NCBI GenBank assembly: GCA_021782135.1
Contig: JAJXVM010000002.1
Span: forward strand, 1 to 35,899
DNA from: Myxococcales bacterium
Lineage (GTDB): Bacteria; Myxococcota; Myxococcia; Myxococcales; Anaeromyxobacteraceae
DNA: 35,899 nt
Direction of reading: 5' to 3'
Numbering within the stretch: the first letter of the stretch is position 1; each line of letters starts with the position of its first letter. Below the pieces are notes generated by a model that saw only the letters and a program-made list of their open reading frames with translations, was not told where the DNA came from and made no database searches. Position numbers and translations under genes: made by a program. Positions 10,379 to 20,106 of the stretch are shown here, piece after piece.

Positions 10379-11210
10379 GGCGCGCGTCCGGCAGGGGAGC
10401 GGGAGTGCCGGTGCCCAGGACGAACCAGTCGACGGCGTTGGCGAAGCCCTCCTCCTCGTTCGAGGTGGTGACGTGACGTGCGCAACGCTGGACGTCGAGG
10501 CTCGCGTTGCCCATGGCGATGCTCAGCCCCGCGAGGCCGAACATGAGCACATCGGTCGGCATGTCCCCGATCGTGGCGACTCGGGCGAGCGGAACGTCGA
10601 GCATGCGGGAGAGGAGCCGCACCGCCACGGCCTTGTTCGCCTCTGGATGGGTGACGTCGAGGTAGAAGGGTTGCGAGCGCGCGACGGACGCGTGCGCCCC
10701 GACGGCGAGGCGCAGCTCGGCCTCGCAGCGCGCGACCAGCGCGTGGTCGTCGCCCACCCCGACGATCTTGATCGCCCCTTCCAGCACGTCTCCCAGGTCC
10801 TCGACGACGGTGGGCGCGAACCGCACCGTCTGCGCCTCGTGCGCGACGCGCGGGGCCTCGCGGCGCCGGACGAACCAGTCGGCGCCGCGGTAGACCCAGA
10901 CGTCGAGGCCAGCGCTCAGGAGCCGCGCCGTCACCTGCTGCCCGACGGCGATGGGCAAGGTGCGCTCCTCGAGGATGGTCGCGAGATCGGGCGACGTGAT
11001 CTGCCCGCCGTTGAACGCCGCGATGGGGGTCGAGAGCGCGAGGGGCTCGATCAGCATCGCCATGCCGCGCGCCGGTCGACCGCTGGTGATGGCGAACGCG
11101 ACGCCCGCCGCGCGGAGACGATCGACCGCGTCGCGGGCACGTGGCGTCAGCGCCTTGGCTTGCGTCACCAGGGTCCCGTCCACGTCGGCGATGAGCAGCT
11201 CGATCGGCAT
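10371..11210 (-). CDS. Cof-type HAD-IIB hydrolase
   Basis: MPIELLIADVDGTLVTQAKALTPRARDAV, AITSGRPARG, VATIGDMPTDVLMFGLAGLSIAMGNA; SD GGAGGAGAGG abutting ATG 11210; overlaps pgmB by 8 nt. Confidence 0.88.
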   Translation of the reverse strand: MPIELLIADVDGTLVTQAKALTPRARDAVDRLRAAGVAFAITSGRPARGMAMLIEPLALSTPIAAFNGGQITSPDLATILEERTLPIAVGQQVTARLLSAGLDVWVYRGADWFVRRREAPRVAHEAQTVRFAPTVVEDLGDVLEGAIKIVGVGDDHALVARCEAELRLAVGAHASVARSQPFYLDVTHPEANKAVAVRLLSRMLDVPLARVATIGDMPTDVLMFGLAGLSIAMGNASLDVQRCARHVTTSNEEEGFANAVDWFVLGTGTPAPLPDARRV

Positions 11211-11420
11211 CCTCTCCTCCGAGGCGGTCTCGCGGGTGGTCTCCTCGGCGGCCTCGCTGGCGGAAGGCCCGCGACGGCACCGAGGAATTCCCCTCTCCCG
11301 AGACGTTGGAAATGCCTGGGCTCCGCGGCCCATCGATCCCTTCGGAGGTTCCCTCGGAGGGCGCCCGCTTCCACCTGGCAATGTAAGCAGGCCGTCGCCG
11401 GCTGCCACCGCCAAGGAGAT

Positions 11421-12395
11421 TCAGAGCCAGCCCTGCTCCCGGTACCAGGCGCAGGAGTCCCGGATCGAGTCCGCCAGGGACACCCGGGCCTCGAACCCGA
11501 GCAGGTCGCGGGCGCGGGAGGGGTCGCAGGTCCAGCCGGGGGCGAGGAGCTGGCGCGCCAGCTTCCGGTTCAGCGGCAGCCGCCGGCCGGTGAGCCGGGT
11601 GACGAGGTCGGCGGCGGCCGCCGCGGCCGAGAGCGCGGGGGCGGGGAGCTTCACCCGGCGCGGAGTCGCCCCGAGCGCCGCGGCCGCCGCGCGCTGCAGG
11701 CCGGCGAGGTCGGTCCGCTCGGCGGAGGCGAGGAAGAAGGCCTTGCCGGCCGCCTCGGGCCGCTCCGCCAGCGCGAGGAAGCCGCGGGCACAGTCGCGCA
11801 CGTCGATCCAGGAGAGCGGCCGCGCCGGCCCGGAGAGCTCGAGCAGGAACCCCTTCGCCACCAGCCGGAAGAAGGGCAGGTTCTCGCGGTCGCCGGGGCC
11901 GACGATGCGCGGCGGCCGCGCCACCGCCACCGGGAGCCGGCCGGCGAGGGAGAGGGCGAGCCGCTCCGCCTCGGCCTTCGACTCGCCGTACCACTCGGCG
12001 GGCTGGAGCGGCTCGTCCTCGCGCTTCCCCTCGCGCGAGGGGCCGGCCGCGGCGAGCGAGCCCGCGAGCACGAACCGCTCCGACGCGGCGCCCTCGGCGA
12101 GGCAGGCCTCGAGGGCGAGCCGGGTCCCCTCGGCGTTGACGCGCAGGAACTCCTGGCGCACCGCCGCGCGCCGCACGCCGGCGAGGTGGAACACCCACGG
12201 GCAGCCGCGCACCGCCCGCCGCAGGTCTTCCAGGCGCGTGGCGTCCCCCTCCACGAGCTCGACCGGCAGCCCGGCGAGCTCGCCCCGGTTCCCGCCCGGC
12301 CGGACCAGGGCGCGCACCTCGTGGCCGCGCGCCAGCAGGGCCCGCGCGAGGTGGTTGCCGAGGAAGCCCCCGGCGCCGGTGACGAGGGCGCGCAC
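11421..12395 (-). CDS. NAD-dependent epimerase/dehydratase (extended SDR)
   Basis: VRALVTGAGGFLGNHLARALLARGHEV (GTG 12395), YGESKAEAE (YxxxK). The track start at 12560 adds a non-homologous extension containing a GC-rich repeat. Confidence 0.85.
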   Translation of the reverse strand: MRALVTGAGGFLGNHLARALLARGHEVRALVRPGGNRGELAGLPVELVEGDATRLEDLRRAVRGCPWVFHLAGVRRAAVRQEFLRVNAEGTRLALEACLAEGAASERFVLAGSLAAAGPSREGKREDEPLQPAEWYGESKAEAERLALSLAGRLPVAVARPPRIVGPGDRENLPFFRLVAKGFLLELSGPARPLSWIDVRDCARGFLALAERPEAAGKAFFLASAERTDLAGLQRAAAAALGATPRRVKLPAPALSAAAAAADLVTRLTGRRLPLNRKLARQLLAPGWTCDPSRARDLLGFEARVSLADSIRDSCAWYREQGWL

Positions 12396-12402
12396 GGGGG
12401 AA

Positions 12403-12431
12403 GAACAAGCACGGGGCGCGAAATCGGTCAA
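12403..12431 (-). promoter_or_regulatory. Putative promoter of the SDR gene
   Basis: Minus strand TTGACC (12431-12426), 17 nt, TTGTTC (12408-12403), 7 nt, GTG start at 12395. Confidence 0.5.
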
Positions 12432-12519
12432 CGAGGAGCGTCGCGCCGGACGGGGAGGGCGGGGAGGGGCGACCTCGCCCGCCGCGCCGCCGCCGCCCCG
12501 GCTTGTTACACTCTCCTCC

Positions 12520-12969
12520 GTGACCGTCCTCGGCTCCCTCGGCCGGCTCCCCGGCGACATCGCGGTGGAGCGCGGGAACTTCCGCTGCTACTTCCCGCTC
12601 GCGACCGCGGTCCTGGCGCTCGCCGGCTGCGCCTCCCAGACGCCCGACATGGCGCGCACCGCGGCGGCCTGGAGCGGCGTGGCCGCCGCCAGCGCGGTGG
12701 CAGAGCGCGCCACGGGTGGCTGCGTGGCCCTGTGCATCTCCGGGATGGCCTGCAACGCGCGCACGGGGCTCTGTGAGCCCTCGCGGTGCACCGGTTGCGG
12801 CGACGGCCAGGTCTGCGTGCAGGACGAGTACGGCGCGCGCTGCACCAGCCTGCCGCTGGGCGTGACCGCGACCGGGACCGCCCCCGACCCGAGGAGGGGC
12901 GGCAGCATCGCGATCGGAGTGCCCGACCTCCCCACCCCCGCCCCGCACCACGCCTCCGACAAGCCTTGA
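12520..12969 (+). CDS. Small cysteine-rich lipoprotein
   Basis: Open from GTG 12520 (or in-frame GTG 12565); hydrophobic YFPLATAVLALAGC lipobox followed by Cys-rich CVALCISGMACNARTGLCEPSRCTGCGDGQVC. Confidence 0.6.
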   Translation: MTVLGSLGRLPGDIAVERGNFRCYFPLATAVLALAGCASQTPDMARTAAAWSGVAAASAVAERATGGCVALCISGMACNARTGLCEPSRCTGCGDGQVCVQDEYGARCTSLPLGVTATGTAPDPRRGGSIAIGVPDLPTPAPHHASDKP

Positions 12970-13035
12970 CGAGGGACCGGCCCTTGAACCCCCGCCCCTC
13001 CCACTTCGAAGGTCCGCTCGCCTAGGATGGGGCCC

Positions 13036-15063
13036 ATGCCCCTCGCCCGCTCCGCCTGCCCCTACGACTGCCCCGACTGCTGCGGCCTCCTCGTCGAGGT
13101 GGAGGGCGGCCGCGCCGTCTCGGTCCGCGGCGACCCGGAGCACCCGTACTCGCGGGGCACCCTCTGCCCGAAGATGAACGACTACCAGCGGTCGGTCCAC
13201 TCGCCGCTGCGGCTCACCACCCCGCTCGAGCGGGTCGGCCCCAAGGGCGCGGGCCAGTTCCGGCCCATCTCCTGGGAGGCGGCGGTGGCGCGCGTCGCCG
13301 GCCGCTTCCGCGAGATCGCCGCGCGGGACGGCGCGGAGGCGATCCTCCCGTACTCCTACGCCGGCACCATGGGGCTGGTGCAGCGGAACGCCGGCCACGC
13401 CTTCTTCCACCGGCTCGGCGCCTCCCGGCTCGACCGGACCATCTGCGCCGCCGGCAAGGAGGCCGGCTGGAAGGCGGTCCTCGGCTCCACGCTCGGCCTC
13501 GACCTCGACGAGGCGGTGAAGAGCGATCTGGTCGTCCTCTGGGGCATCAACGCGGTCGCCACCAACCTCCACTTCATCCAGCGCGTGAAGCAGGCCCGCG
13601 CCCGCGGGGCCAAGGTGTGGCTGGTCGACACCTACGAGACCCACACCGCCGGCGTCGCCGACGAGGTGGTGCTGGTCCGGCCCGGCTCCGACGGCGCGCT
13701 GGCGCTCGGGATGCTCCACGTCATCGACCGCGACGGGCTCACCGACCGGGCGTTCGTGGCCGAGCACGTGCAGGGGTACGAGGAGCTGCGGCGCGACGTG
13801 CTGCCCCGCTTCGCGCCGGCGCGGACGGCGGAGCTCACCGGCCTCTCGCCCGCGCGGATCGAGGATCTGGCGCGCCGCTACGCCCGCGCCCGCGCGCCCT
13901 TCATCCGGCTCGGCAACGGGCTCTCGCGCTACGGCAACGGCTCCATGAACGTGCGCTGCATCCTCGGGCTGCCGGCGCTCACCGGCGCCTTCGCGCGGGA
14001 GGGCGGCGGCTGCTTCGCCGGGACCTCCTCGGGCGACGCCTTCGACCTCTCGGTGGTGACGCGCCCCGATCTCGCGCCCTCTCCCGCGCCGCGGCTCGTC
14101 AACATGAACCGGCTCGGGGAGGCGCTCTCGCCGTCGTTCGGGCCGCCGGCGGTGAAGGCGCTCTACGTCTACCACTCGAACCCGGCGGCGGTGGCCCCGG
14201 ACCAGAACGCGGTGCTGGCGGGCCTCTCGCGCGAGGACCTCTTCACGGTGGTCCACGAGCGCTTCCTCACCGACACCGCGCGCTTCGCCGACCTCGTGCT
14301 CCCGGCCACCACCTCGCTCGAGCACCCCGACCTCTACCGGGCCTACGGCCACTACGCGGTGCAGCGGGTGCGCGCGGTGATCCCGCCGCTCGGCCAGGCG
14401 AAGCCGAACTGGGAGGTGTTCCAGCTCCTGGCGCGGGCCATGGGGTTCGAGGACGAGGTCTTCCGCAAGAGCGCCGACGAGCTCGTCGACGCGCTGCTGG
14501 CGGCCCCCTCTCCGATGCGCGAGGGGCTCGACCGGGCGGCGCTCGAGGAGGGCAGGGCGGTGACGCTGCGGCTGCCCGCCGACGCCAAGGGGCGCTTCCG
14601 CACGCCCTCCGGGAAGATGGAGCTGCTCAACCCCCGCGAGCCGCGGCCGCTCCTCGACCACCTCCCCACGCACGAGGACGGCGGCTCCCTCCCGCTCCGG
14701 CTGCAGACCGGCGTCAACCCCTACACGCTCAACTCCACCTTCATGGACCGCGAGGAGCTGCGCCGGAAGGCGGGCGGCATGCGGCTGCAGCTCTCGCCGC
14801 GCGACGCGGCGGCCCGGGGGCTGGCGGACGGCGATCCGGTGGTCGCCTGGAACGAGCGCGGCGAGGTCCGCTTCACCCTCCACGTGACCCCTCGCGTCCC
14901 GGACGGGGTGGCGGTGGCGGAGGGGGTGTTCTGGGTCGCCCACGCGCCGGGCGAGCGCACGGTCAACGCCTTGACCTCACAGCGCCTTTCCGACCGGGGC
15001 GGCGGCTCGACCTTCTACGACACGCGGGTGGACGTTCGCCGCGCGGCGCCTCCGTCCGCCTGA
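13036..15063 (+). CDS. Molybdopterin-dependent oxidoreductase catalytic subunit (DMSO reductase superfamily)
   Basis: N-terminal CPYDCPDCCG...LCPKM Fe-S binding, VVLWGINAVATNLH, NPAAVAPDQN, C-terminal molydopterin dinucleotide-binding type region (NSTFMDREELRRKAGG..LSPRDAAARGLADGDPVVAWNERGEV). ATG at 13036 (MPLARSA) preferred over 13027. Confidence 0.9.
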   Translation: MPLARSACPYDCPDCCGLLVEVEGGRAVSVRGDPEHPYSRGTLCPKMNDYQRSVHSPLRLTTPLERVGPKGAGQFRPISWEAAVARVAGRFREIAARDGAEAILPYSYAGTMGLVQRNAGHAFFHRLGASRLDRTICAAGKEAGWKAVLGSTLGLDLDEAVKSDLVVLWGINAVATNLHFIQRVKQARARGAKVWLVDTYETHTAGVADEVVLVRPGSDGALALGMLHVIDRDGLTDRAFVAEHVQGYEELRRDVLPRFAPARTAELTGLSPARIEDLARRYARARAPFIRLGNGLSRYGNGSMNVRCILGLPALTGAFAREGGGCFAGTSSGDAFDLSVVTRPDLAPSPAPRLVNMNRLGEALSPSFGPPAVKALYVYHSNPAAVAPDQNAVLAGLSREDLFTVVHERFLTDTARFADLVLPATTSLEHPDLYRAYGHYAVQRVRAVIPPLGQAKPNWEVFQLLARAMGFEDEVFRKSADELVDALLAAPSPMREGLDRAALEEGRAVTLRLPADAKGRFRTPSGKMELLNPREPRPLLDHLPTHEDGGSLPLRLQTGVNPYTLNSTFMDREELRRKAGGMRLQLSPRDAAARGLADGDPVVAWNERGEVRFTLHVTPRVPDGVAVAEGVFWVAHAPGERTVNALTSQRLSDRGGGSTFYDTRVDVRRAAPPSA

Positions 15064-15099
15064 TCCGGCCCCGCCCGCACCGGCAGTGGGAAAGCCCCC

Positions 15100-15129
15100 C
15101 TGACAGGGGCGGGTGAGTCGGTGTATACA
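15100..15129 (+). promoter_or_regulatory. Putative sigma70-type promoter of acnB
   Basis: CTGACA (15100-15105), 18-nt spacer, TATACA (15124-15129); small dyad CCCCTG-A-CAGGGG at 15097-15109 overlaps the -35. Confidence 0.7.
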
Positions 15130-15165
15130 GGCCCGCGCCCATTTCCACTCCAGGAGGAAATCCCC

Positions 15166-17715
15166 TTGATCGACGCGTACCGGAAGCACGAAGCCGAGCG
15201 CAATGCGCAGGGCATCCCCGCCAAGCCTCTCGATCCCGAGCAGACCCGCGAGCTCTGCCGACTTCTGGAGAGCCCGCCCAAGGGGGAGGAGGCCTTCCTG
15301 CTCGGCCTGCTCCGCGACCGCGTCTCCCCGGGCGTGGACCCCGCGGCCGAGGTGAAGGCCGCCTTCCTGGCCGAGATCGCCGCCGGCAAGAAGAAGTCGC
15401 CGGTGCTCTCCCGCGTCGAGGCGGTGAAGCTCCTCGGGACGATGCTCGGCGGCTACAACGTCCAGCCGCTGCTGGCCGCGCTGCAGGAGCCGGCGCTCGC
15501 CGAGGAGGCCGCGCAGGCGCTCGCCCACACCACCCAGGTCTACGACGCCTTCGACGACGTGGCGAAGCTCGCCAAGAGCAACGCCGCCGCGAAGAAGGTG
15601 CTCGAGAGCTGGGCCGCCGCCGAGTGGTTCACCCGCCGCGCCGGCGTGCCCGCCGCCGTGAAGGTGAAGGTCTTCAAGGTGGACGGCGAGATCAACACCG
15701 ACGACTTCTCGCCCGCCGGCGACGCCTCCACCCGCCCCGACATCCCGCTCCACGCCCTCGCCATGGGCAAGAGCAAGTTCCCGAACGGCCTCGCCACCAT
15801 CGCCCAGTTCCGCAAGGAGGGCTTCCAGGTCGCCTTCGTGGGCGACGTGGTCGGCACCGGCTCCTCGCGCAAGAGCGCCTGCAACAGCGTGCTCTGGCAC
15901 ATCGGCGACGACATCCCCCACGTGCCCAACAAGCGGCGCGGCGGCGTCATCATCGGCGGCGTCATCGCCCCCATCTTCTTCAACACCGCCCAGGACTCGG
16001 GCGCGCTCCCCATCCGCACCGACGTCACCAGGCTCAAGACCGGCGACGTGGTGGTGATCGACACCGCCAAGGGCGAGGTCCGCACCGAGGCGGGTGAGGT
16101 GCTCTCGAAGTTCGAGCTCGCCCCCAACACCCTGCGCGACGAGTTCAAGGCCGGCGGCCGCATCCCGCTCTTCATCGGCCGCGCCCTCACCGAGAAGGCC
16201 CGCGCCGCGCTCGGCCTCCCGGCGACCGACCTCTTCGTGAAGCCGGTCAACCCGGTGGCCAAGCCGGGCCAGGGCTACTCGCTGGCGCAGAAGATGGTCG
16301 GCCGCGCCTGCGGCGTCGCCGGCATCCTCCCCGGCACCGCCTGCGAGCCCAAGATGACCACCGTGGGCAGCCAGGACACCACCGGGCCCATGACCTCGGA
16401 CGAGCTGAAGGAGCTCGCCTGCCTCAAGTTCCAGGCGCCGCTCTTCATGCAGAGCTTCTGCCACACCGCCGCCTACCCCAAGGCCGCGGACGTGAAGATG
16501 CACAAGACGCTGCCGGACTTCGTGGTGGCCCGCGGCGGCGTGTCGCTCAAGCCGGGCGACGGCGTCATCCACAGCTGGCTCAACCGCCTCCTCCTCCCCG
16601 ACACCGTCGGGACCGGCGGCGACAGCCACACCCGCTTCCCCATCGGCATCAGCTTCCCGGCCGGCTCCGGCCTGGTGGCCTTCGCCGGCGCCGCCGGCTT
16701 CATGCCGCTCGACATGCCGGAGAGCGTGCTCGTCCGCTTCAAGGGCAAGCTGCAGCCCGGCATCACGCTGCGCGACGTGGTGAACGCCATCCCGCTCGAG
16801 GCCATCAAGCAGGGCCTCCTCACCGTCCCCAAGAAGAACAAGAAGAACGTCTTCAACGGGCGAATCCTCGAGATGGAGGGGCTCCCGGACCTCTCGGTGG
16901 AGCAGGCCTTCGAGCTCACCGACGCCGCCGCCGAGCGCAGCGCCGCCGCGGCCTGCATCGACCTCTCGGAGAAGAGCGTCGCCACCTACCTGCGCTCCAA
17001 CGTGGCGCTGATGAAGAAGATGATCGCCGACGGCTACCAGGACGCGAAGACCCTGGCGACCCGCATCGCGGCGGTCGAGGCCTGGCTCGCGAAGCCGCAG
17101 CTGCTCCGCGCCGACAAGAACGCCGAGTACGCCGCGGTGATCGAGATCGACCTCGCCAAGGTCGCCGAGCCCATCCTGGCCTGCCCGAACGATCCGGACG
17201 ACGTGAAGGTCCTCTCCGACGTGCAGAACACGCCCATCCACGACGTGTTCCTCGGCTCCTGCATGACCAACATCGGCCACTTCCGCGCGGCCGGTGAGAT
17301 CTGGAAGGGCCAGCCCTTCAACGGCGCGGTCCGCACCTGGATCTGCCCGCCCACCCGGATGGATCAGCAGCAGCTCAAGGACGAGGCCTTCTTCTCGGTG
17401 TTCAGCGCCGTCGGCGCCCGCATCGAGATCGCCGGCTGCTCGCTCTGCATGGGCAACCAGGCCCGCGTGCCGGACGGCGCCACGGTCTTCTCGACCAGCA
17501 CCCGCAACTTCGACGACCGCATGGGCAAGGGCGCGAAGGTGTTCCTCGGCTCCGCCGAGCTGGGCGCGCTGGCGGCCAACCTGGGCCGGCTCCCGACGGT
17601 GGCCGAGTACCTCGCCGCCTACCGCGAGAAGATCGAGCCGAAGAAGGACTCGGTCTACCGGTACCTGCAGTTCGACGAGCTGCCCGAGTACAAGGGCCTG
17701 CGCGTCGTCGCCTAG
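15166..17715 (+). CDS. acnB: Aconitate hydratase B
   Basis: [21 protein letters not shown].., [72 protein letters not shown] start at 15166 with AGGAGG SD at 15152. Confidence 0.95.
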   Translation: MIDAYRKHEAERNAQGIPAKPLDPEQTRELCRLLESPPKGEEAFLLGLLRDRVSPGVDPAAEVKAAFLAEIAAGKKKSPVLSRVEAVKLLGTMLGGYNVQPLLAALQEPALAEEAAQALAHTTQVYDAFDDVAKLAKSNAAAKKVLESWAAAEWFTRRAGVPAAVKVKVFKVDGEINTDDFSPAGDASTRPDIPLHALAMGKSKFPNGLATIAQFRKEGFQVAFVGDVVGTGSSRKSACNSVLWHIGDDIPHVPNKRRGGVIIGGVIAPIFFNTAQDSGALPIRTDVTRLKTGDVVVIDTAKGEVRTEAGEVLSKFELAPNTLRDEFKAGGRIPLFIGRALTEKARAALGLPATDLFVKPVNPVAKPGQGYSLAQKMVGRACGVAGILPGTACEPKMTTVGSQDTTGPMTSDELKELACLKFQAPLFMQSFCHTAAYPKAADVKMHKTLPDFVVARGGVSLKPGDGVIHSWLNRLLLPDTVGTGGDSHTRFPIGISFPAGSGLVAFAGAAGFMPLDMPESVLVRFKGKLQPGITLRDVVNAIPLEAIKQGLLTVPKKNKKNVFNGRILEMEGLPDLSVEQAFELTDAAAERSAAAACIDLSEKSVATYLRSNVALMKKMIADGYQDAKTLATRIAAVEAWLAKPQLLRADKNAEYAAVIEIDLAKVAEPILACPNDPDDVKVLSDVQNTPIHDVFLGSCMTNIGHFRAAGEIWKGQPFNGAVRTWICPPTRMDQQQLKDEAFFSVFSAVGARIEIAGCSLCMGNQARVPDGATVFSTSTRNFDDRMGKGAKVFLGSAELGALAANLGRLPTVAEYLAAYREKIEPKKDSVYRYLQFDELPEYKGLRVVA

Positions 17716-17722
17716 CGTCGGG

Positions 17723-17756
17723 AGGGGAGGGGCAGGCCGTCCGGCCGCCCCTCCCC
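17723..17756 (+). terminator. Terminator-like hairpin after acnB (no T tract)
   Basis: GGGGAGGGGC-A-GGCC-GTCC-GGCC-GCCCCTCCCC directly after the acnB stop. Confidence 0.5.
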
Positions 17757-17840
17757 GTCCCACGCCGTTGGGGAGCGGGGGCGCGCCGCCACCCCGCGAT
17801 TCGAGCTTGCGCAGGGCTCCCGCCGCGCCTACTTGGCTGC

Positions 17841-18521
17841 ATGCCCCGCGTGACCGACATCGAGATCGTCGAGGACCGCACCGCCCACAGCCGCTGCGAC
17901 GAGGGCTTCCTGCGGCTGAAGCGCTACCGCGCCCGCAACCGGCGCGCCGACGGCAGCCTGTCGTCCGAGTACCCCATCGACGTCATCGACCGGCCCAGCT
18001 TCGACGCGGTCGCGGTCTGCCTGTACGCTCGCGGCCCGGCCGGTTGGGAGGTGCTCACGCGCGCCGGCCTGCGCCCGGCCGCCCTCTTCCGCAGGGGCCG
18101 GCCGGTCTGCCTGCCCGAGCCCGAGTACCTGCTCGTCGAGGAGCTGGTGGCCGGCGTCGTCGAGCCGGGCGAGGTGGGGCTCGACGCGCTGCGCCGGCGG
18201 GCGGCCGACGAGGTGTGGGAGGAGGCCGGCCTGCGCGTCGCTCCCGCGGCGCTGGCGCCGCTCGGGGCCGGCTTCTTCATGCTCCCGGGGATCGCCTCGG
18301 AGAAGATCCACCTCCTCGCCGCCGAGGTCCCGCGGGGCGCCGGCCCGGCGGAGCGCGAGGCCGAGGGGGACGGCGACGGCTCCCCGCTCGAGGAGGGCGC
18401 GCGCCTCCGCTGGCGCCCGCTCCGGGAGGCCATCGCCGCCTGCGAGGCGGGCGAGATCGAGGACGCCAAGACCGAGATCGCGCTGCGGCGGCTGGCGGCG
18501 CGGCTCGAAGGGGCGCGTTGA
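17841..18521 (+). CDS. NUDIX hydrolase
   Basis: GVVEPGEVGLDALRRRAADEVWEEAGLRV resembles a Nudix box (degenerate at the RE position). Confidence 0.75.
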   Translation: MPRVTDIEIVEDRTAHSRCDEGFLRLKRYRARNRRADGSLSSEYPIDVIDRPSFDAVAVCLYARGPAGWEVLTRAGLRPAALFRRGRPVCLPEPEYLLVEELVAGVVEPGEVGLDALRRRAADEVWEEAGLRVAPAALAPLGAGFFMLPGIASEKIHLLAAEVPRGAGPAEREAEGDGDGSPLEEGARLRWRPLREAIAACEAGEIEDAKTEIALRRLAARLEGAR

Positions 18522-18552
18522 CTTCCGGGCCGTCGGCCCTAAAAGCATCCCC

Positions 18553-19590
18553 ATGCCCGCGAAAGCCTCGCCGCTCGCCGAGAAGGTCCCCGCGCCGGAC
18601 CGCGAGGAGGTCCTCGCCCTCTACCGGCGGATGCTCCTGCTGCGCCGGTTCGAGGAGGCCGCCGGGCGGGTCTACACCGAAGGCCGGATCGGGGGGTTCT
18701 GCCACCTCTACATCGGGCAGGAGGCGATCGCGGTGGGGGTGCACGCCGCGCTCGACCCGGCGCGGGATTTCCTCGTCAACGGCTACCGCGACCACGGCCA
18801 CGCGCTGGCGTGGGGCACCGAGCCCGAGCGGGTGATGGCCGAGCTGTACGGGCGCGCCAGCGGCGTCACCAAGGGGAAGGGCGGCTCGATGCACATGTTC
18901 GACGCCGCCCGCCACAACTACGGAGGGTACGGGATCGTGGGCGGCCAGGTCCCGCTCGCGGTGGGGCTCGCGTTCGCGCAGCGGTACCGGCAGGCGGACG
19001 GGGTGGTGGTCTGCCTCTTCGGCGAGGCGGCGGTGAACAACGGCTCGTTCCACGAGTCGCTCAACATGGCCGCGCTCTGGAAGCTCCCCTGCATCTTCCT
19101 CTGCGAGAACAACCGCTACGGCATGGGCACGGCCATCGAGCGCAGCTCGGCGGTGACCGAGGTCTGGCAGCGCGGCTCGGCGAGCGCCGTCCGCGGCGAG
19201 CTGGTGGACGGCATGGACGTGCTGGCGATGCGGGACGCGGTGGCCCGCGCCGCCGCCGAGTGCCGGCCCCGCGACGGCCGCCCGGTGCTGCTCGAGGCGC
19301 GCACCTATCGGTTCCGCGGGCACTCGATGGCCGACCCGGCCACCTATCGGACCCGGGAAGAGGTGGAGCAGCAGAAGAAGCGCGACCCGCTCAACGTGCT
19401 CGCCGAGCACGCCCGGGCGGCCGGTTTGGAGCTGCCGCGGGGCGATCTGGAGGCGCTCGAGGCCGAGGTGGCGAAGCGGGTGCAGGCGGCGCTCGAGGCC
19501 GCGGATCAGGCTCCGGATCCCGCGCCGGAGGCGATCTGGCAGGACGTGTACGCCTCGCCCGCCGACCCCGCCCTGCACCGCGAGATCTGA
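18553..19590 (+). CDS. pdhA: Pyruvate dehydrogenase (acetyl-transferring) E1 component alpha subunit
   Basis: LYRRMLLLRRFEEAAGRVYTEGRIGGFCHLYIGQEAIAVG, ThDP motif CLFGEAAVNNGSFHESLNMAALWKLPCIFLCENN, FRGHSMADPATYRT. Confidence 0.95.
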   Translation: MPAKASPLAEKVPAPDREEVLALYRRMLLLRRFEEAAGRVYTEGRIGGFCHLYIGQEAIAVGVHAALDPARDFLVNGYRDHGHALAWGTEPERVMAELYGRASGVTKGKGGSMHMFDAARHNYGGYGIVGGQVPLAVGLAFAQRYRQADGVVVCLFGEAAVNNGSFHESLNMAALWKLPCIFLCENNRYGMGTAIERSSAVTEVWQRGSASAVRGELVDGMDVLAMRDAVARAAAECRPRDGRPVLLEARTYRFRGHSMADPATYRTREEVEQQKKRDPLNVLAEHARAAGLELPRGDLEALEAEVAKRVQAALEAADQAPDPAPEAIWQDVYASPADPALHREI

Positions 19591-19622
19591 CGCCGGCGCG
19601 CCGGCCGTGGTAGGAGTCGGGC

Positions 19623-19985
19623 ATGCTCGCCTCCGCCCACCTGCTCGCGCTGGCGCTCGCCGCCGGCTCTCCGTACCCGCCCCCGCACGGCTTCACGCCC
19701 GACGAGAAGACGAAGTGCGACATGGGCAAGGTCCGCTCGGCCGACGCCCGCGCGCCCGAGCTGCGCGTGGACACGCCGGCGGGCGTGGTGACCTACCAGG
19801 TCGCCGACGTGCGGGTGATCGGCAAGGACGGAGCGCCGCTCTCCGGGCTGGACGCGCTCAAGCCCGGCGACGACGTGCGGGTCTACTACGTCGTCCGGGA
19901 CGGCGCGATCGCGCGCGAGGTGGACCTCGCCGACGCGCCGGCGCCCGGCATGGGCGCCCCCGCCGCCGCGGCCGCGAAGCCCTGA
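19623..19985 (+). CDS. Small putative exported hypothetical protein
   Basis: MLASAHLLALALAAGSPYPPP signal-like N-terminus; GGAG SD 6 nt upstream of ATG. Confidence 0.6.
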   Translation: MLASAHLLALALAAGSPYPPPHGFTPDEKTKCDMGKVRSADARAPELRVDTPAGVVTYQVADVRVIGKDGAPLSGLDALKPGDDVRVYYVVRDGAIAREVDLADAPAPGMGAPAAAAAKP

Positions 19986-20052
19986 GGCGCCGGGCGGCTT
20001 GCGGCGGGGGAGGGCCGGGGAGGGGCTCCTCCGGGTGCGCGCGGAAGAGATT

Positions 20053-20082
20053 CGGCCCGGCCGGGAGATCCCGGCCGGGCCG
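20053..20082. terminator. Bidirectional terminator-like hairpin between convergent genes
   Basis: CGGCCCGGCCGGGA-GA-TCCCGGCCGGGCCG, 14-nt perfect arms, between 19985(+) and 20107(-) gene ends. Confidence 0.6.
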
Positions 20083-20106
20083 ACGCGTTTCAGTCGCTCG
20101 CCGCCG

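Noticed and set aside
10309-14943. 1544-aa minus-strand ORF
   Set aside because: Composite shadow: overlaps Cof-HAD, SDR, lipoprotein and molybdopterin oxidoreductase genes in other frames, low-complexity R/A/G-rich translation without family motifs.
14977-17763. 928-aa minus-strand ORF opposite acnB
   Set aside because: Antisense of a strongly supported acnB; composition (G/E/V/L/H-rich) typical of GC-rich antisense frames.
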